64,000 nucleotides of DNA from Allohahella marinimesophila (GTDB taxonomy: Bacteria > Pseudomonadota > Gammaproteobacteria > Pseudomonadales > Oleiphilaceae), in NCBI RefSeq assembly GCF_039538005.1, contig NZ_BAABBO010000010.1, positions 62,001 through 126,000 of the forward strand, read 5' to 3'. Of the stretch, positions 17,822-25,910 are shown piece after piece (position 1 is the first letter of the stretch; each line of letters begins with the position of its first letter). Both the position numbers and the translations under genes were made by a program. The notes below the pieces were generated by a model. The model was not told the origin of the DNA and did not search any database. It saw nothing but the letters and a program-made list of their open reading frames with translations.

Positions 17822-17933
17822 GAGCATCTCCTCTTTATTTGCGTTCCTATTGATCGAATTATCAACATTTTAGACTGCAAACATGAGAAAATGCATGAAT
17901 CACGCCATGATAGACTGGAGTCTCACATCTCCC

Positions 17934-18668
17934 TCAGGATGGGGTTGAGATAGCCACCTGCGAGCTTGTCTCGGTGGATGACGAGCCAAGCGTGTCCTGC
18001 AGGGACTTGTACACTTTTTTCAACCATGCCCTGACACGCTGCCGCTCACCGATCGAAAACATGTCACGATTGTTGGCAGCCGCCCAGAAGCTCATATTGT
18101 TGAAATCAATTTTTTGTGCCTGCGGCGCAGACAACCTCGGCAGCGTGACAAATCTGGCATATCGACCCTGCGCCTTGCGAAAGGCCTCTGAAGCTTCGAA
18201 CTTGCCGAAATTACCGCCGCGCCCTTCGTTTTGCACAACTACGAGCTGGACACTGCCGAACACCTGCTGATCAAGCAGGGTTTCAAGCAGTCGAATCGAG
18301 TCAGCACCATCATCCATGACGTGCCAGAAAAACACCTCTTTACCAAGCTCCTCGAACGCCGCGAAGGCATCACTGTCATCGATCCAGCGCTCCAGGCTTC
18401 GGGACGTCTGGGCCGCCAGGTCAACGATGATATCGGAATCAGGGTGATCCTCTGCAGCTTGCAGGATCTGGTCGAGACTTTCGTATTCATCGATGGTGAT
18501 CTGCGAGCTGAACTCATCGTAAAACCGCGCGAAGGTGCTGTGCGAGGCGTCGGCGTCGAAGCCTACGAAGGGCCGTCCAGCGTCAATCAGATACTGTGCC
18601 AGCACCCTCGCCGTCATGGACTTGCCTACACCACCCTTCTCACCACCTATGAAATGAACCCTGCTCAT
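17934..18668 (-). CDS. ParA/MinD-like P-loop ATPase, solitary
   Basis: A 244-residue ATPase beginning VHFIGGEKGGVGKSMTARVL, a deviant Walker A with the signature Lys. FVGFDADASHSTF is the switch/Walker A' region. An AGGAG site precedes the ATG. No ParB-like partner, centromere-like repeat or flagellar, chemosensory or conjugation gene is adjacent, so a role in plasmid or chromosome partition is not supported. Such orphan proteins often position an unknown cargo. The sequence after residue 150 lacks recognised motifs. Confidence 0.82.
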   Translation of the reverse strand: MSRVHFIGGEKGGVGKSMTARVLAQYLIDAGRPFVGFDADASHSTFARFYDEFSSQITIDEYESLDQILQAAEDHPDSDIIVDLAAQTSRSLERWIDDSDAFAAFEELGKEVFFWHVMDDGADSIRLLETLLDQQVFGSVQLVVVQNEGRGGNFGKFEASEAFRKAQGRYARFVTLPRLSAPQAQKIDFNNMSFWAAANNRDMFSIGERQRVRAWLKKVYKSLQDTLGSSSTETSSQVAISTPS

Positions 18669-18700
18669 GTACGTCTCCTGTTCTCTGTTGATATCCGCTA

Positions 18701-19705
18701 TTAATTACAGCCGTCTACGCATTTGCCTGTCTTGTCGAATGCCATGGTGCGTCCGCTCAGCGGCAGATGCACCAGCACCTCGCTCGCCTTCATGAAGGCC
18801 TCAGTCTTCGTGCCCTCCCGCACCTTGCCTCCATCGGTGGCTGCTTCATTGGCGTGAGAAGCAATGACGGCGCCAGGCTCTATGAGTTCATTGATGACGT
18901 AAGCAGCCTCTTTCGGGCCTGTCGTGTAAGTGTCACCAATATTCATGACAACGAGCTGGGCCTCGTAGTGATCCTGCACGGTCGTCTTCTGCTCTGCAAT
19001 GATACCGGTATCTCCGGACAGGTAAGCCACCAGACCATTGCTGAAAGTGATGACGTAGCCAGTAGGTGGACCGACGTAAGCGGAAATCCCTGCAGCTTCC
19101 ATGGTGTCACCCAGCGACCCACCGATCATACCAGGCGCCACGCCGTTGCTGTGCGTAGCGGGCACCGTGGTGAATTTCACGCCGCCGTGGGTCACTGAAC
19201 CACCAAAACGCACGAGCACGGCATCTTCCGCACTGGCGCCGACAGACTTCAGCTTCGCCCCGAAAAACTTCGGCATCTCGGACCCGGTTATGATCTTCGC
19301 TTTTTTCGCGGCGGCTATCTTCACGCTAAGGGTTTCCGGGAGCGCCGCTTCGCTGATCTCGGGTTTTGCGCAGGAGCCAGCATTTTGGGTCTTCATATGC
19401 CGATCCCCGACATGATCGCCATGCATGTGGCTGACGAGGACAACATCGATTTTACCAAGCCGTTTGTCATTCACTCCGGTGACGGTCTGCCCGACATCAT
19501 AGAGAATGCGGGTACCGTCAGGATCTTCAAAAATCAGCGCACGATCGCGGCCACAGAATTCACCTTCATGACTCCCCAGTGGCGTTACCTTTACGGTCTC
19601 CGCGGCTTGAGCCGTGGATATGGAGGCCATGGCAAGTGCACCCCCGAGGACTACGTTCATAACGGTTATCAACGTGGCATTCTGTCTGACAATGGAATTT
19701 TGCAT
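18701..19705 (-). CDS. Exported metallo-beta-lactamase-fold hydrolase
   Basis: A 334-residue protein with a signal peptide ending near STAQA-AE (about residue 35). The metal motif HMHGDH is at 93-98 and further ligands are likely His in VPATHSNG and Asp in LSGDTGII, the pattern of UlaG-like or lactonase-like MBL proteins. AGAGG lies six bases before the ATG. It should act in the periplasm or outside. Two Cys pairs (C51, and the CVDGC end) may form disulfides. A perfect CRP-type site is centred about 84 bases upstream of the start. Substrate unknown. Confidence 0.86.
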   Translation of the reverse strand: MQNSIVRQNATLITVMNVVLGGALAMASISTAQAAETVKVTPLGSHEGEFCGRDRALIFEDPDGTRILYDVGQTVTGVNDKRLGKIDVVLVSHMHGDHVGDRHMKTQNAGSCAKPEISEAALPETLSVKIAAAKKAKIITGSEMPKFFGAKLKSVGASAEDAVLVRFGGSVTHGGVKFTTVPATHSNGVAPGMIGGSLGDTMEAAGISAYVGPPTGYVITFSNGLVAYLSGDTGIIAEQKTTVQDHYEAQLVVMNIGDTYTTGPKEAAYVINELIEPGAVIASHANEAATDGGKVREGTKTEAFMKASEVLVHLPLSGRTMAFDKTGKCVDGCN

Positions 19706-19781
19706 GATAGGCCTCTGACGCTTGCTACAGAATCGCCAGGGAGAATACGTAGAGATCGACTGGAAAGCCCAAGGCAGAAAG

Positions 19782-19797
19782 TGTGATGCGCATCACA
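19782..19797. promoter_or_regulatory. CRP/Vfr-type binding site
   Basis: TGTGATGCGCATCACA is a perfect 16-bp palindrome and an exact TGTGA-N6-TCACA match. It lies between the divergent MBL gene (ATG at 19705) and lipase gene (ATG at 19951) and could serve either. A second exact match stands before the paralogous lipase at 21060, which favours a role in lipase control. Confidence 0.75.
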
Positions 19798-19842
19798 TAC
19801 CAAGACCTGGAAGCAGGCCTAAACCCCTGATCCTGCGCCGTG

Positions 19843-19855
19843 TCACCCGTATGGG
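19843..19855. repeat. Shared 13-bp lipase upstream element, copy 1
   Basis: TCACCCGTATGGG occurs here and again at 21131-21143, ahead of the other lipase. It is 45 bases after the CRP-type site and 95 before the lipase ATG. The core CCC-GTAT-GGG is an inverted repeat. The surrounding noncoding DNA of the two genes looks mostly different, so retention of 13 identical bases suggests a binding site. Confidence 0.5.
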
Positions 19856-19950
19856 CTGTTGTCCTTACCCCCTGGCCCAAACGATTCTGAAGTCTGGTCA
19901 GCACAGACTGACGCACCAAAAAATTATAAATACAATATTGGAGCTCTACC

Positions 19951-20925
19951 ATGAAGAAGCTTGTTGCAGCTGCAGGCATAGCGGCCTGTACCGCACTGAT
20001 ATCCTCCCAGACCCTCGCCGCCGGTTGTTCAAAGTGGTGGGGATCTGGCGGCGGGTATACCGACACCAAGAACCCTATCCTCCTCGTCCACGGCCTCAGT
20101 GGCTTCAGCACCATCGGTGGTCTGATCGGTTACTTCCACACCATTCCAATGAATCTTTGCCGCTCTGGGGCGGACGTCAAGGTAGCGAGCATCGCAGCCT
20201 TCAACGACAGTGAGCAGCGTGGGCAGCAGCTGGCCAACGATATCAACAACAATCGCTACGGCGGCGGCAAGTTCAACATGATCGGCCATAGCCAGGGTGC
20301 GCCCACCGGACGTGTGGCCATCACTTTTGACGCAGCCAAGAATGGCTGGGGCAATGGTCGAGTGGTGTCGCTGACATCTGTTGGTGGCGTTAACAAGGGG
20401 TCGAAGACAGCTGACGCACTCAATGGTGCTATTCCTTCCAACGTCCAGGGCGGCGTGGCAGCGCTGGCCAACGCTTTTGGCGGCCTGATCAACGCGTTGT
20501 CTGGTAACAACAACTCGCAAGATGCCCTGGGCGCATTGCGCACCCTCAGCACAGCCGGCACCAACGATCTCAACAGACGTCATGGCTACGGCATCTCTTC
20601 AGGCTATTGCACCAACGACCGCGCATCTCAGGTCAATGTGAGAGGCAACAACATTCGCTTGTATTCATGGGCTGGCACGAAGGTATGGACGAACGTCTTC
20701 GATATCACTGATCCCTTCCTCGGCCTGACCTCACTGCCGTTCAAAGGCGAAGCCAACGATGGTCTGGTTTCGGAATGCTCACAGCGCATGGGGCAGTTCC
20801 TCGGGGCACGTGACGCCAACCATGTGGATGAAGTCAATCATCTGCTGGGCACCCGCTCACTGTGGCACGACCCTGTCGGCATGTACCGTCAGCAGGCGAA
20901 CCGGCTGAAGAACGCCGGCCTCTGA
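19951..20925 (+). CDS. Secreted triacylglycerol lipase, family I-like (copy 1)
   Basis: A 324-residue exported alpha/beta hydrolase. The signal peptide ends near TLA-AG. The oxyanion region is NPILLVHGLSGF (about 41-52) and the nucleophile is S114 in IGHSQGAP. The acid and calcium region is ANDGLVSECSQRMG, and the catalytic His is in HVDEVNHLLG, matching Pseudomonas/Burkholderia lipases. Four or more Cys can form disulfides. TGGAG precedes the ATG. It is closely similar to the gene at 21260, so the pair is a tandem duplication. No lif foldase gene, normally directly downstream in families I.1 and I.2, is present. Confidence 0.92.
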   Translation: MKKLVAAAGIAACTALISSQTLAAGCSKWWGSGGGYTDTKNPILLVHGLSGFSTIGGLIGYFHTIPMNLCRSGADVKVASIAAFNDSEQRGQQLANDINNNRYGGGKFNMIGHSQGAPTGRVAITFDAAKNGWGNGRVVSLTSVGGVNKGSKTADALNGAIPSNVQGGVAALANAFGGLINALSGNNNSQDALGALRTLSTAGTNDLNRRHGYGISSGYCTNDRASQVNVRGNNIRLYSWAGTKVWTNVFDITDPFLGLTSLPFKGEANDGLVSECSQRMGQFLGARDANHVDEVNHLLGTRSLWHDPVGMYRQQANRLKNAGL

Positions 20926-20978
20926 TACCGCGTCAACTTTATTAGCTGTCTCTGCAGGCGGCTAACGAACAGTACTCA

Positions 20979-21014
20979 CAGGATAGTGCCGCCAGGCACT
21001 GTCCTGTTAATTTT
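20979..21014 (+). terminator. Rho-independent terminator after lipase 1
   Basis: CAGGATAGTGCC and GGCACTGTCCTG form a 12-bp stem with one G-U pair and a GCCA loop, followed by TTAATTTT. It lies 53 bases after the lipase stop, so the two lipase genes are probably transcribed separately. Confidence 0.8.
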
Positions 21015-21059
21015 GCCACCTCCTCATGACAACCCCCTGCAAAGTTCTGCATCGAGTTT

Positions 21060-21075
21060 TGTGATTACCGTCACA
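21060..21075. promoter_or_regulatory. CRP/Vfr-type binding site
   Basis: TGTGATTACCGTCACA fits TGTGA-N6-TCACA exactly. It lies 184 bases before the second lipase ATG and 46 bases after the first lipase terminator, so it can only reasonably act on the second lipase. The spacing to the shared 13-bp element (55 bases) is close to that in front of lipase 1 (45 bases). Confidence 0.75.
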
Positions 21076-21130
21076 CCTGCAAAATATTTCCCACTCAAGT
21101 GTCGATTCTAACGCTGAATAACTGCGGCAA

Positions 21131-21143
21131 TCACCCGTATGGG
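21131..21143. repeat. Shared 13-bp lipase upstream element, copy 2
   Basis: This is the second copy of TCACCCGTATGGG. Here the inverted repeat extends to CACCC-GTAT-GGGTG. It lies 116 bases before the lipase ATG. Apart from this element, the terminator and the CRP-type site, the 334-base interval 20926-21259 holds nothing I can recognise. Confidence 0.5.
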
Positions 21144-21259
21144 TGCTTGTGAGATAACCGGAAAAAGCCCATTTCTAGCATCAGCTGGGACCACCTGACG
21201 CCTGTAAGCATCAGAATCCACGGCACGGTATCCAATAAAAATAATTCCGGAGATCTGTC

Positions 21260-22231
21260 ATGAAAAAGCTCATCGCAATGGCGGCGATTGCCGCAAGCTG
21301 TTCTGTTCCAGCAAGCCAGGCGCTTGCTGCCTGTAGTGCGTGGTCTGGTACCGGAGGCGGCTACACCGACACCCAGAACCCGATTCTGCTCGTCCACGGG
21401 GTCAGTGGATTCAGCACGGTCGGTGGATTGATCGGCTACTTCCACACCATCCCGCTTAACCTTTGCCGTTCCGGTGCCGACGTCAAGGTCGCCAGCGTTT
21501 CGGCGTTCAATTACAGTGAGCAGCGCGGTCAGCAGCTCGCGAACGATATCAACAACAACCGTTACGGCTCTGGCAAGTTCAACATCATGGCGCACAGCCA
21601 GGGCGCCCCTACCAGTCGCGCTGCCATTACCTTCGATGCCTCCAGGAACGGCTGGGGCAACGGTCGTATCAAATCAGTGACATCGGTCCACGGTGTCAAC
21701 AAGGGTTCGAAGACCGCCGACGCGCTCAACGGTTTGATCCCGACTGGTGTGCAGGGTGGAATTGCTGGTCTGGCCAACGCTGTGGGCGGGCTCATCAACC
21801 TGTTATCTGGTGCGAGCCATTCGCAGGACGCGCTGGCTGCATTGAAGACGCTCACGACCAATGGCACGAACGATCTCAACAGTCGTCATGGTTACGGCGT
21901 GTCGTCAGGCTATTGTACCAACGACCGGGCCAGTCAGGTGAGTGTCAGAGGTAACAATATCAAGCTCTATTCGTGGTCCGGTGACAGGGTGCTCACCAAC
22001 GTACTCGACGTGACGGACCCCTTCCTGGGCATTACTTCACTACCCTTCGGTTGGGAACAGAGCGACGGTCTGGTGGCGGAGTGTTCCCAGCGAATGGGCT
22101 ATCATATCGGCGCACGGGCAGCCAATCATGTGGACGCAGTGAACCATCTTTTCGGAGCTCGTGAACTCTGGCATGATCCCATCGCCATGTATCGTCAGCA
22201 GGCCAACCGGTTGAAGAACGCCGGTCTTTAG
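21260..22231 (+). CDS. Secreted triacylglycerol lipase, family I-like (copy 2)
   Basis: A 323-residue paralogue of the lipase at 19951, with the same layout: signal peptide ending near ALA-AC, NPILLVHGVSGF, nucleophile Ser in MAHSQGAP, acid region QSDGLVAECSQRMG and His in HVDAVNHLFG. The residue before the nucleophile His is Ala instead of Gly, giving AHSQG, which places the two copies in different signature variants. CCGGAGA precedes the ATG. Most differences are conservative, so both copies appear functional. No foldase gene follows. Confidence 0.92.
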   Translation: MKKLIAMAAIAASCSVPASQALAACSAWSGTGGGYTDTQNPILLVHGVSGFSTVGGLIGYFHTIPLNLCRSGADVKVASVSAFNYSEQRGQQLANDINNNRYGSGKFNIMAHSQGAPTSRAAITFDASRNGWGNGRIKSVTSVHGVNKGSKTADALNGLIPTGVQGGIAGLANAVGGLINLLSGASHSQDALAALKTLTTNGTNDLNSRHGYGVSSGYCTNDRASQVSVRGNNIKLYSWSGDRVLTNVLDVTDPFLGITSLPFGWEQSDGLVAECSQRMGYHIGARAANHVDAVNHLFGARELWHDPIAMYRQQANRLKNAGL

Positions 22232-22244
22232 GACTGCTCGATCA

Positions 22245-22269
22245 GGCGCTGTGCCCGATGCACAGCGCC
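22245..22269. terminator. Hairpin between convergent lipase and cyclase genes
   Basis: GGCGCTGTGC and GCACAGCGCC form a perfect 10-bp stem with a five-base loop, placed between two converging stop codons. Neither side has a T-run, so it may be a bidirectional terminator aided by Rho or a transcript-end stabiliser. Confidence 0.55.
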
Positions 22270-22274
22270 GCCCC

Positions 22275-24197
22275 TCAAACGCTGCCTTCGGCAACCCTGG
22301 TCTGATCGCGCCCGCCTGCCTTGGCCTGGTACAGGGCATCGTCCGCCTGCTGCAGCATTTCAGAGACGATTGATGTCTTGCCCTGTCTAAAGCAGCTGAC
22401 CCCAAGGCTGATCGTAAGACTTTGCGGGCCCGCGTCAGTCTGAATGGAGAGTGCGCCGACAGTCTGTCTGATTTTCTCTGCCACGGTAGTGGCCCCCTCG
22501 CAGCTCGTTTCCGGCAGAATAATCAGGAACTCTTCTCCACCATAGCGGCAAATCTCGTCCGGCGGACGCCTCAGCAAGGGCATGATAGCGCTTGCCAGGG
22601 CCTGCAGGCATTGATCTCCGGCAAGGTGACCAGCGCTGTCATTGATCTGTTTGAAATGATCGATATCGAACATGATCAGCGAGAGTTCACTCTTATTTCT
22701 GCTCGCCCGCAGGAACTCGCGTTGCAGAACGTCATCCATGTGGCGCCGATTCTTGAGGCCTGTCAGGGTATCGGTAGTACTCAGTTCACGGAGTTCGACG
22801 TTGAGCGATTTCACCTGCTTCAGCGCCTGCTCGAGTGCCTCGGTCCGCTCCCGTACAGTCACCCCGAGTAGCATGGAATGCCGTTGTTGCTCTTCGAGCA
22901 GCGTCTCGTTCGCCGTTCGCGCCTTGAGTTCAGCCTGGTAGCTTTGCCGATGAGCGTCGTACAGACGTTCTGCCAACGCATAGGACAGGATGATGATCTC
23001 CAGAGCCGAGCCAAATTGCGCTGCGTACTCCGTGATGAAATTTCTGGGAAGAAGGCCGAACTTGTTCAGAGAAAGGCAAAGCACCCCGAACAGAAACATT
23101 GTCCATGCGAGCACAAATAGCGCTGCATAACGCCGTTTGCTCTGCAGCCAGACGTAATAACTGATCAACAGTATTGAAGCACAGGTGACAATGATGAGCG
23201 CTGTAGCAAACTTGATCATCAGGCCATATGGCGCAAAAAGTCCGAAAACCAGACAGACCGTGGCAAGCGACGCGATCACGTCCAGGTAGCGTTTGAGCAA
23301 GGGAAAGCCTTCACCGAGCTTGAGTGCACGCTGAACGAAGACGCAGGCAAACAGGACCACGGAGGACCCAACCACCACGACGGCGGCGCTGTTCCAGGCC
23401 ACGGCACCCGGCCAGAGCAACTGATAGGCGAAACCGGAGAGCGTAAGCTGGACCACCGAGAAGCTTGAGATATACAGTACATAATAGAGGTATACACGAT
23501 CTCTGATTCTGGCATACAGAAACAGGTTATAGAGCACCATCACGAATACGATGCCGTAGTACAGCCCGTGCCAGAAGATGTGATACTGATCGTCTTCATA
23601 GAACTCGATGACCTGCCAGAGCTGCAGCGGAAACTGCATGGCGCTGGTGCTTTCGATCTCCAGGTAGAATTGTTGACTGGCAGCGGCCGGTAGCGCCAGC
23701 GGAAACAGGAGATCGCGGTGATCCATTATTCGGTCGCGATAGGGAATGCCATCCCCGGCTTCCTGCACCAGCACCTCACCATCGCCCTGTGGTTGATACA
23801 GTTTCACCGTATCGAGTAGTGCGTAGCCGACCTCCAGAAGAAGCTGCTGCGGCTCAGATGTCGGATTGCTGATCGTGAAGCGGGCCCAGTAAGTATCACC
23901 CGTGAAACCAAACGAGGGCGTTTCGCTGAGCACTGGCGACCATCGTGACTCCGGCTGCTGCTGGACCTGACTAAAGTCCAGCGCCTTGCTCGAATCAACC
24001 AGCACCTCGGTACTGCTACTGAGGCTGTGCTGGGTCATCGCCGGCGAAAAGACAAAGTCGGCCGCCTGCGCATGGCCTGGTGCAGACCACAACACAAGCC
24101 CGAGCAGCACCGCGCAGCAAGCCGGGAAGACACCTAAGCCGAGGGCACGGGACTCTGAGACGGCAAGCTGAGCGACCGATCTATTCAGTTTGACCAT
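22275..24197 (-). CDS. 7TMR-DISM diguanylate cyclase (GGDEF)
   Basis: A 640-residue membrane protein that should make c-di-GMP. Order: signal/anchor (about 15-45), a periplasmic 7TMR-DISMED2-type sensory domain (about 50-200), seven helices (about 205-410), a coiled coil (about 420-470) and a GGDEF domain to the end. The active site reads RYGGEEFLIILPE, an active GGEEF form, and TDTLTGLKNRRHMDDVL marks the domain start. No clear RxxD inhibitory site is seen. The ligand is probably a carbohydrate or other small periplasmic molecule. A protein of the same architecture lies at 39791. Confidence 0.92.
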   Translation of the reverse strand: MVKLNRSVAQLAVSESRALGLGVFPACCAVLLGLVLWSAPGHAQAADFVFSPAMTQHSLSSSTEVLVDSSKALDFSQVQQQPESRWSPVLSETPSFGFTGDTYWARFTISNPTSEPQQLLLEVGYALLDTVKLYQPQGDGEVLVQEAGDGIPYRDRIMDHRDLLFPLALPAAASQQFYLEIESTSAMQFPLQLWQVIEFYEDDQYHIFWHGLYYGIVFVMVLYNLFLYARIRDRVYLYYVLYISSFSVVQLTLSGFAYQLLWPGAVAWNSAAVVVVGSSVVLFACVFVQRALKLGEGFPLLKRYLDVIASLATVCLVFGLFAPYGLMIKFATALIIVTCASILLISYYVWLQSKRRYAALFVLAWTMFLFGVLCLSLNKFGLLPRNFITEYAAQFGSALEIIILSYALAERLYDAHRQSYQAELKARTANETLLEEQQRHSMLLGVTVRERTEALEQALKQVKSLNVELRELSTTDTLTGLKNRRHMDDVLQREFLRASRNKSELSLIMFDIDHFKQINDSAGHLAGDQCLQALASAIMPLLRRPPDEICRYGGEEFLIILPETSCEGATTVAEKIRQTVGALSIQTDAGPQSLTISLGVSCFRQGKTSIVSEMLQQADDALYQAKAGGRDQTRVAEGSV

Positions 24198-24447
24198 ATT
24201 TGACGTCGTCAGGTGTTACCATCACAAATAGAGCGACCTCGTTTAAGACACACTTATAACTGTTTATTGAGAATAGCAGCTAAATCGATTTATGATTCGG
24301 GACCGCGTGCTTCATACAAGACCTGCGTCAGACCGGAATTGGCGAGTTTACAAGGCAATAGCGGGCATTCAGTCGTCTTGCGCCAGTCTGTATTGCCACT
24401 CACCGTGGCAACCGGGAGGTAAGCAGGCTAAAAGGATACTGCAGCTC

Positions 24448-25221
24448 ATGACACCTGCCCGCACCCTGTTCGACCACCTGCGCGAAAGCGCCGAGTACCG
24501 CCCCGGGAGGAGTGTGGCCGACTTTGGGTCTACGCTCGTGGTGGCACCACATCCGGACGATGAAAGCCTTGGCTGCGGAGGCACCATCGCCCTCCTACGT
24601 CGCTATGAGTGCCCGGTACATATTCTGTTCGTCAGTGATGGCTCGATGTCTCATCCGAACTCACTTCGCTTCAGGCGACAGGTCCGGCGGATGATCAGGG
24701 AAGAGGAGGCCCATGCAGCCGCCGCAGTACTCAACGTTACTCCGAAAAACCTGCATTTCCTCCGTCTGCCGGACACACGGGTGCCCTTGCCTGGAGACGA
24801 CCCGAAGCAGCCGGCGGCCTTTCAATCCGCAGTCGCTGAGGTCTGCCGGATACTCTGTGAGGTACAACCTGCCACGGTGCTCCTGCCCTGGCAGCACGAC
24901 GAGCACCGAGATCACGTAGCCAGCTGGCACATCGGCACAAGCGCCCTAGACCACTGCGAACTGCTGGCTCGTCGTCTGGAGTATCCAATGTGGGGTATGG
25001 AGCGCGATTTAGCCTCACATACTGGTCTGCTGGCGGAGCGCGACTGCCTGGCCATTGATATTCGCCACGTCGTGCCCGAAAAACAACGGGCAATCGCCGC
25101 GCATCAATCTCAGATCAGCGGCGTTTTCAACGACGATCCTGAGGGATTCATTCTCGATGAAGCCCTGCTCAGTCGTTTTCACAATTCCTTCGAATATTTT
25201 CTAGCCGACCGCCAGCCATAA
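24448..25221 (+). CDS. PIG-L family N-acetylglucosaminyl-type deacetylase
   Basis: A 257-residue cytoplasmic hydrolase of the PIG-L/LmbE family, which removes acetyl groups from GlcNAc-like substrates. The zinc motif is in VVAPHPDDESLGCGG (HPDDE) near residue 33, and the distal ligand is in PWQHDEHRDH. The ATG at 24448 is chosen because AAGGAT lies just upstream; the frame is open further but has no homology-like sequence. The 3' end overlaps the convergent LysE gene by 21 bases. It stands alone with no glycosyltransferase, so the substrate is unknown. Confidence 0.87.
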   Translation: MTPARTLFDHLRESAEYRPGRSVADFGSTLVVAPHPDDESLGCGGTIALLRRYECPVHILFVSDGSMSHPNSLRFRRQVRRMIREEEAHAAAAVLNVTPKNLHFLRLPDTRVPLPGDDPKQPAAFQSAVAEVCRILCEVQPATVLLPWQHDEHRDHVASWHIGTSALDHCELLARRLEYPMWGMERDLASHTGLLAERDCLAIDIRHVVPEKQRAIAAHQSQISGVFNDDPEGFILDEALLSRFHNSFEYFLADRQP

Positions 25222-25827
25222 GGCCACGACTATCATCATCGCACCAGCTATTCTGTTCAATAAACGCACTTTGCCTTGCTGTAGCAGCACTTGCCGCATC
25301 GTTCTGCCTCCGCTGGCGTAGATAAGCAGACAGGCGAATTCCAGTAACAGAATAAGCGATACCAGCGTCAGCAGCTGCGGCACGACCGGCGTTGCATAAT
25401 CGATGAACGGCGGCAGCAGTGCTATAAAAAAGGCCCAGCCCTTCGGGTTTGCAATCGCCGTTACGAAGCCCTGGCTGGCCAGCGCGAAGCGGCTGGTTGA
25501 CTGCAGCCGGTCATTCACTTCAGCAAAGGCGAGTTTGCCACGGCTGAGCCAAAGCTGAATGCCCAGATACAACAGGTAGGCCCCACCACCGTATTTCAAT
25601 AGGATGAAGAGCTCGGGATGTTCGAGCATCAGAGTAGCCACGCCGACAGCAGACAGGGTGGCTACCAGTGCAACGCCCAGTAATTCACCAGCCATCATCC
25701 AGAGCGTCCGTCGAACCCCGATACTGATACCAAGGGACAGCGCGAGCGTCATGCACATGCCGGGAGTTATGCTCACCATAAAGAAGGTGGGTATGAAAAC
25801 ACTCAGTACTGTTGCAGATATGGCCAC
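25201..25827 (-). CDS. LysE/RhtB family exporter
   Basis: A 208-residue inner-membrane protein with about six helices, starting at ATG 25827. The N-terminus, with FMVSITPGMCMTLALSLGIS, is the conserved first helix of the family, and GVRRTLWMMAGELLG and ANPKGWAFF are also typical. Members export amino acids or homoserine lactones. It converges on the PIG-L gene with 21 bases of overlap. The substrate cannot be deduced. Confidence 0.9.
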   Translation of the reverse strand: MAISATVLSVFIPTFFMVSITPGMCMTLALSLGISIGVRRTLWMMAGELLGVALVATLSAVGVATLMLEHPELFILLKYGGGAYLLYLGIQLWLSRGKLAFAEVNDRLQSTSRFALASQGFVTAIANPKGWAFFIALLPPFIDYATPVVPQLLTLVSLILLLEFACLLIYASGGRTMRQVLLQQGKVRLLNRIAGAMMIVVALWLAVG

Positions 25828-25910
25828 TATCCAGCCCTCGGAATTGGACCGGCATTCTGGCAGATGAGAGGGTCCATACGGAAGTGTGGCGTGTTAGTCG
25901 GCGGGTCGAA

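Noticed and set aside
18701..19705. Beta-lactamase or resistance gene
   Set aside because: The metal motif is shared by all MBL-fold hydrolases, and no class B beta-lactamase signature or mobile context is seen.
24292..24447. Longer N-terminus of the PIG-L protein
   Set aside because: The added 52 residues show no signal or domain, and the ribosome site supports the ATG at 24448.
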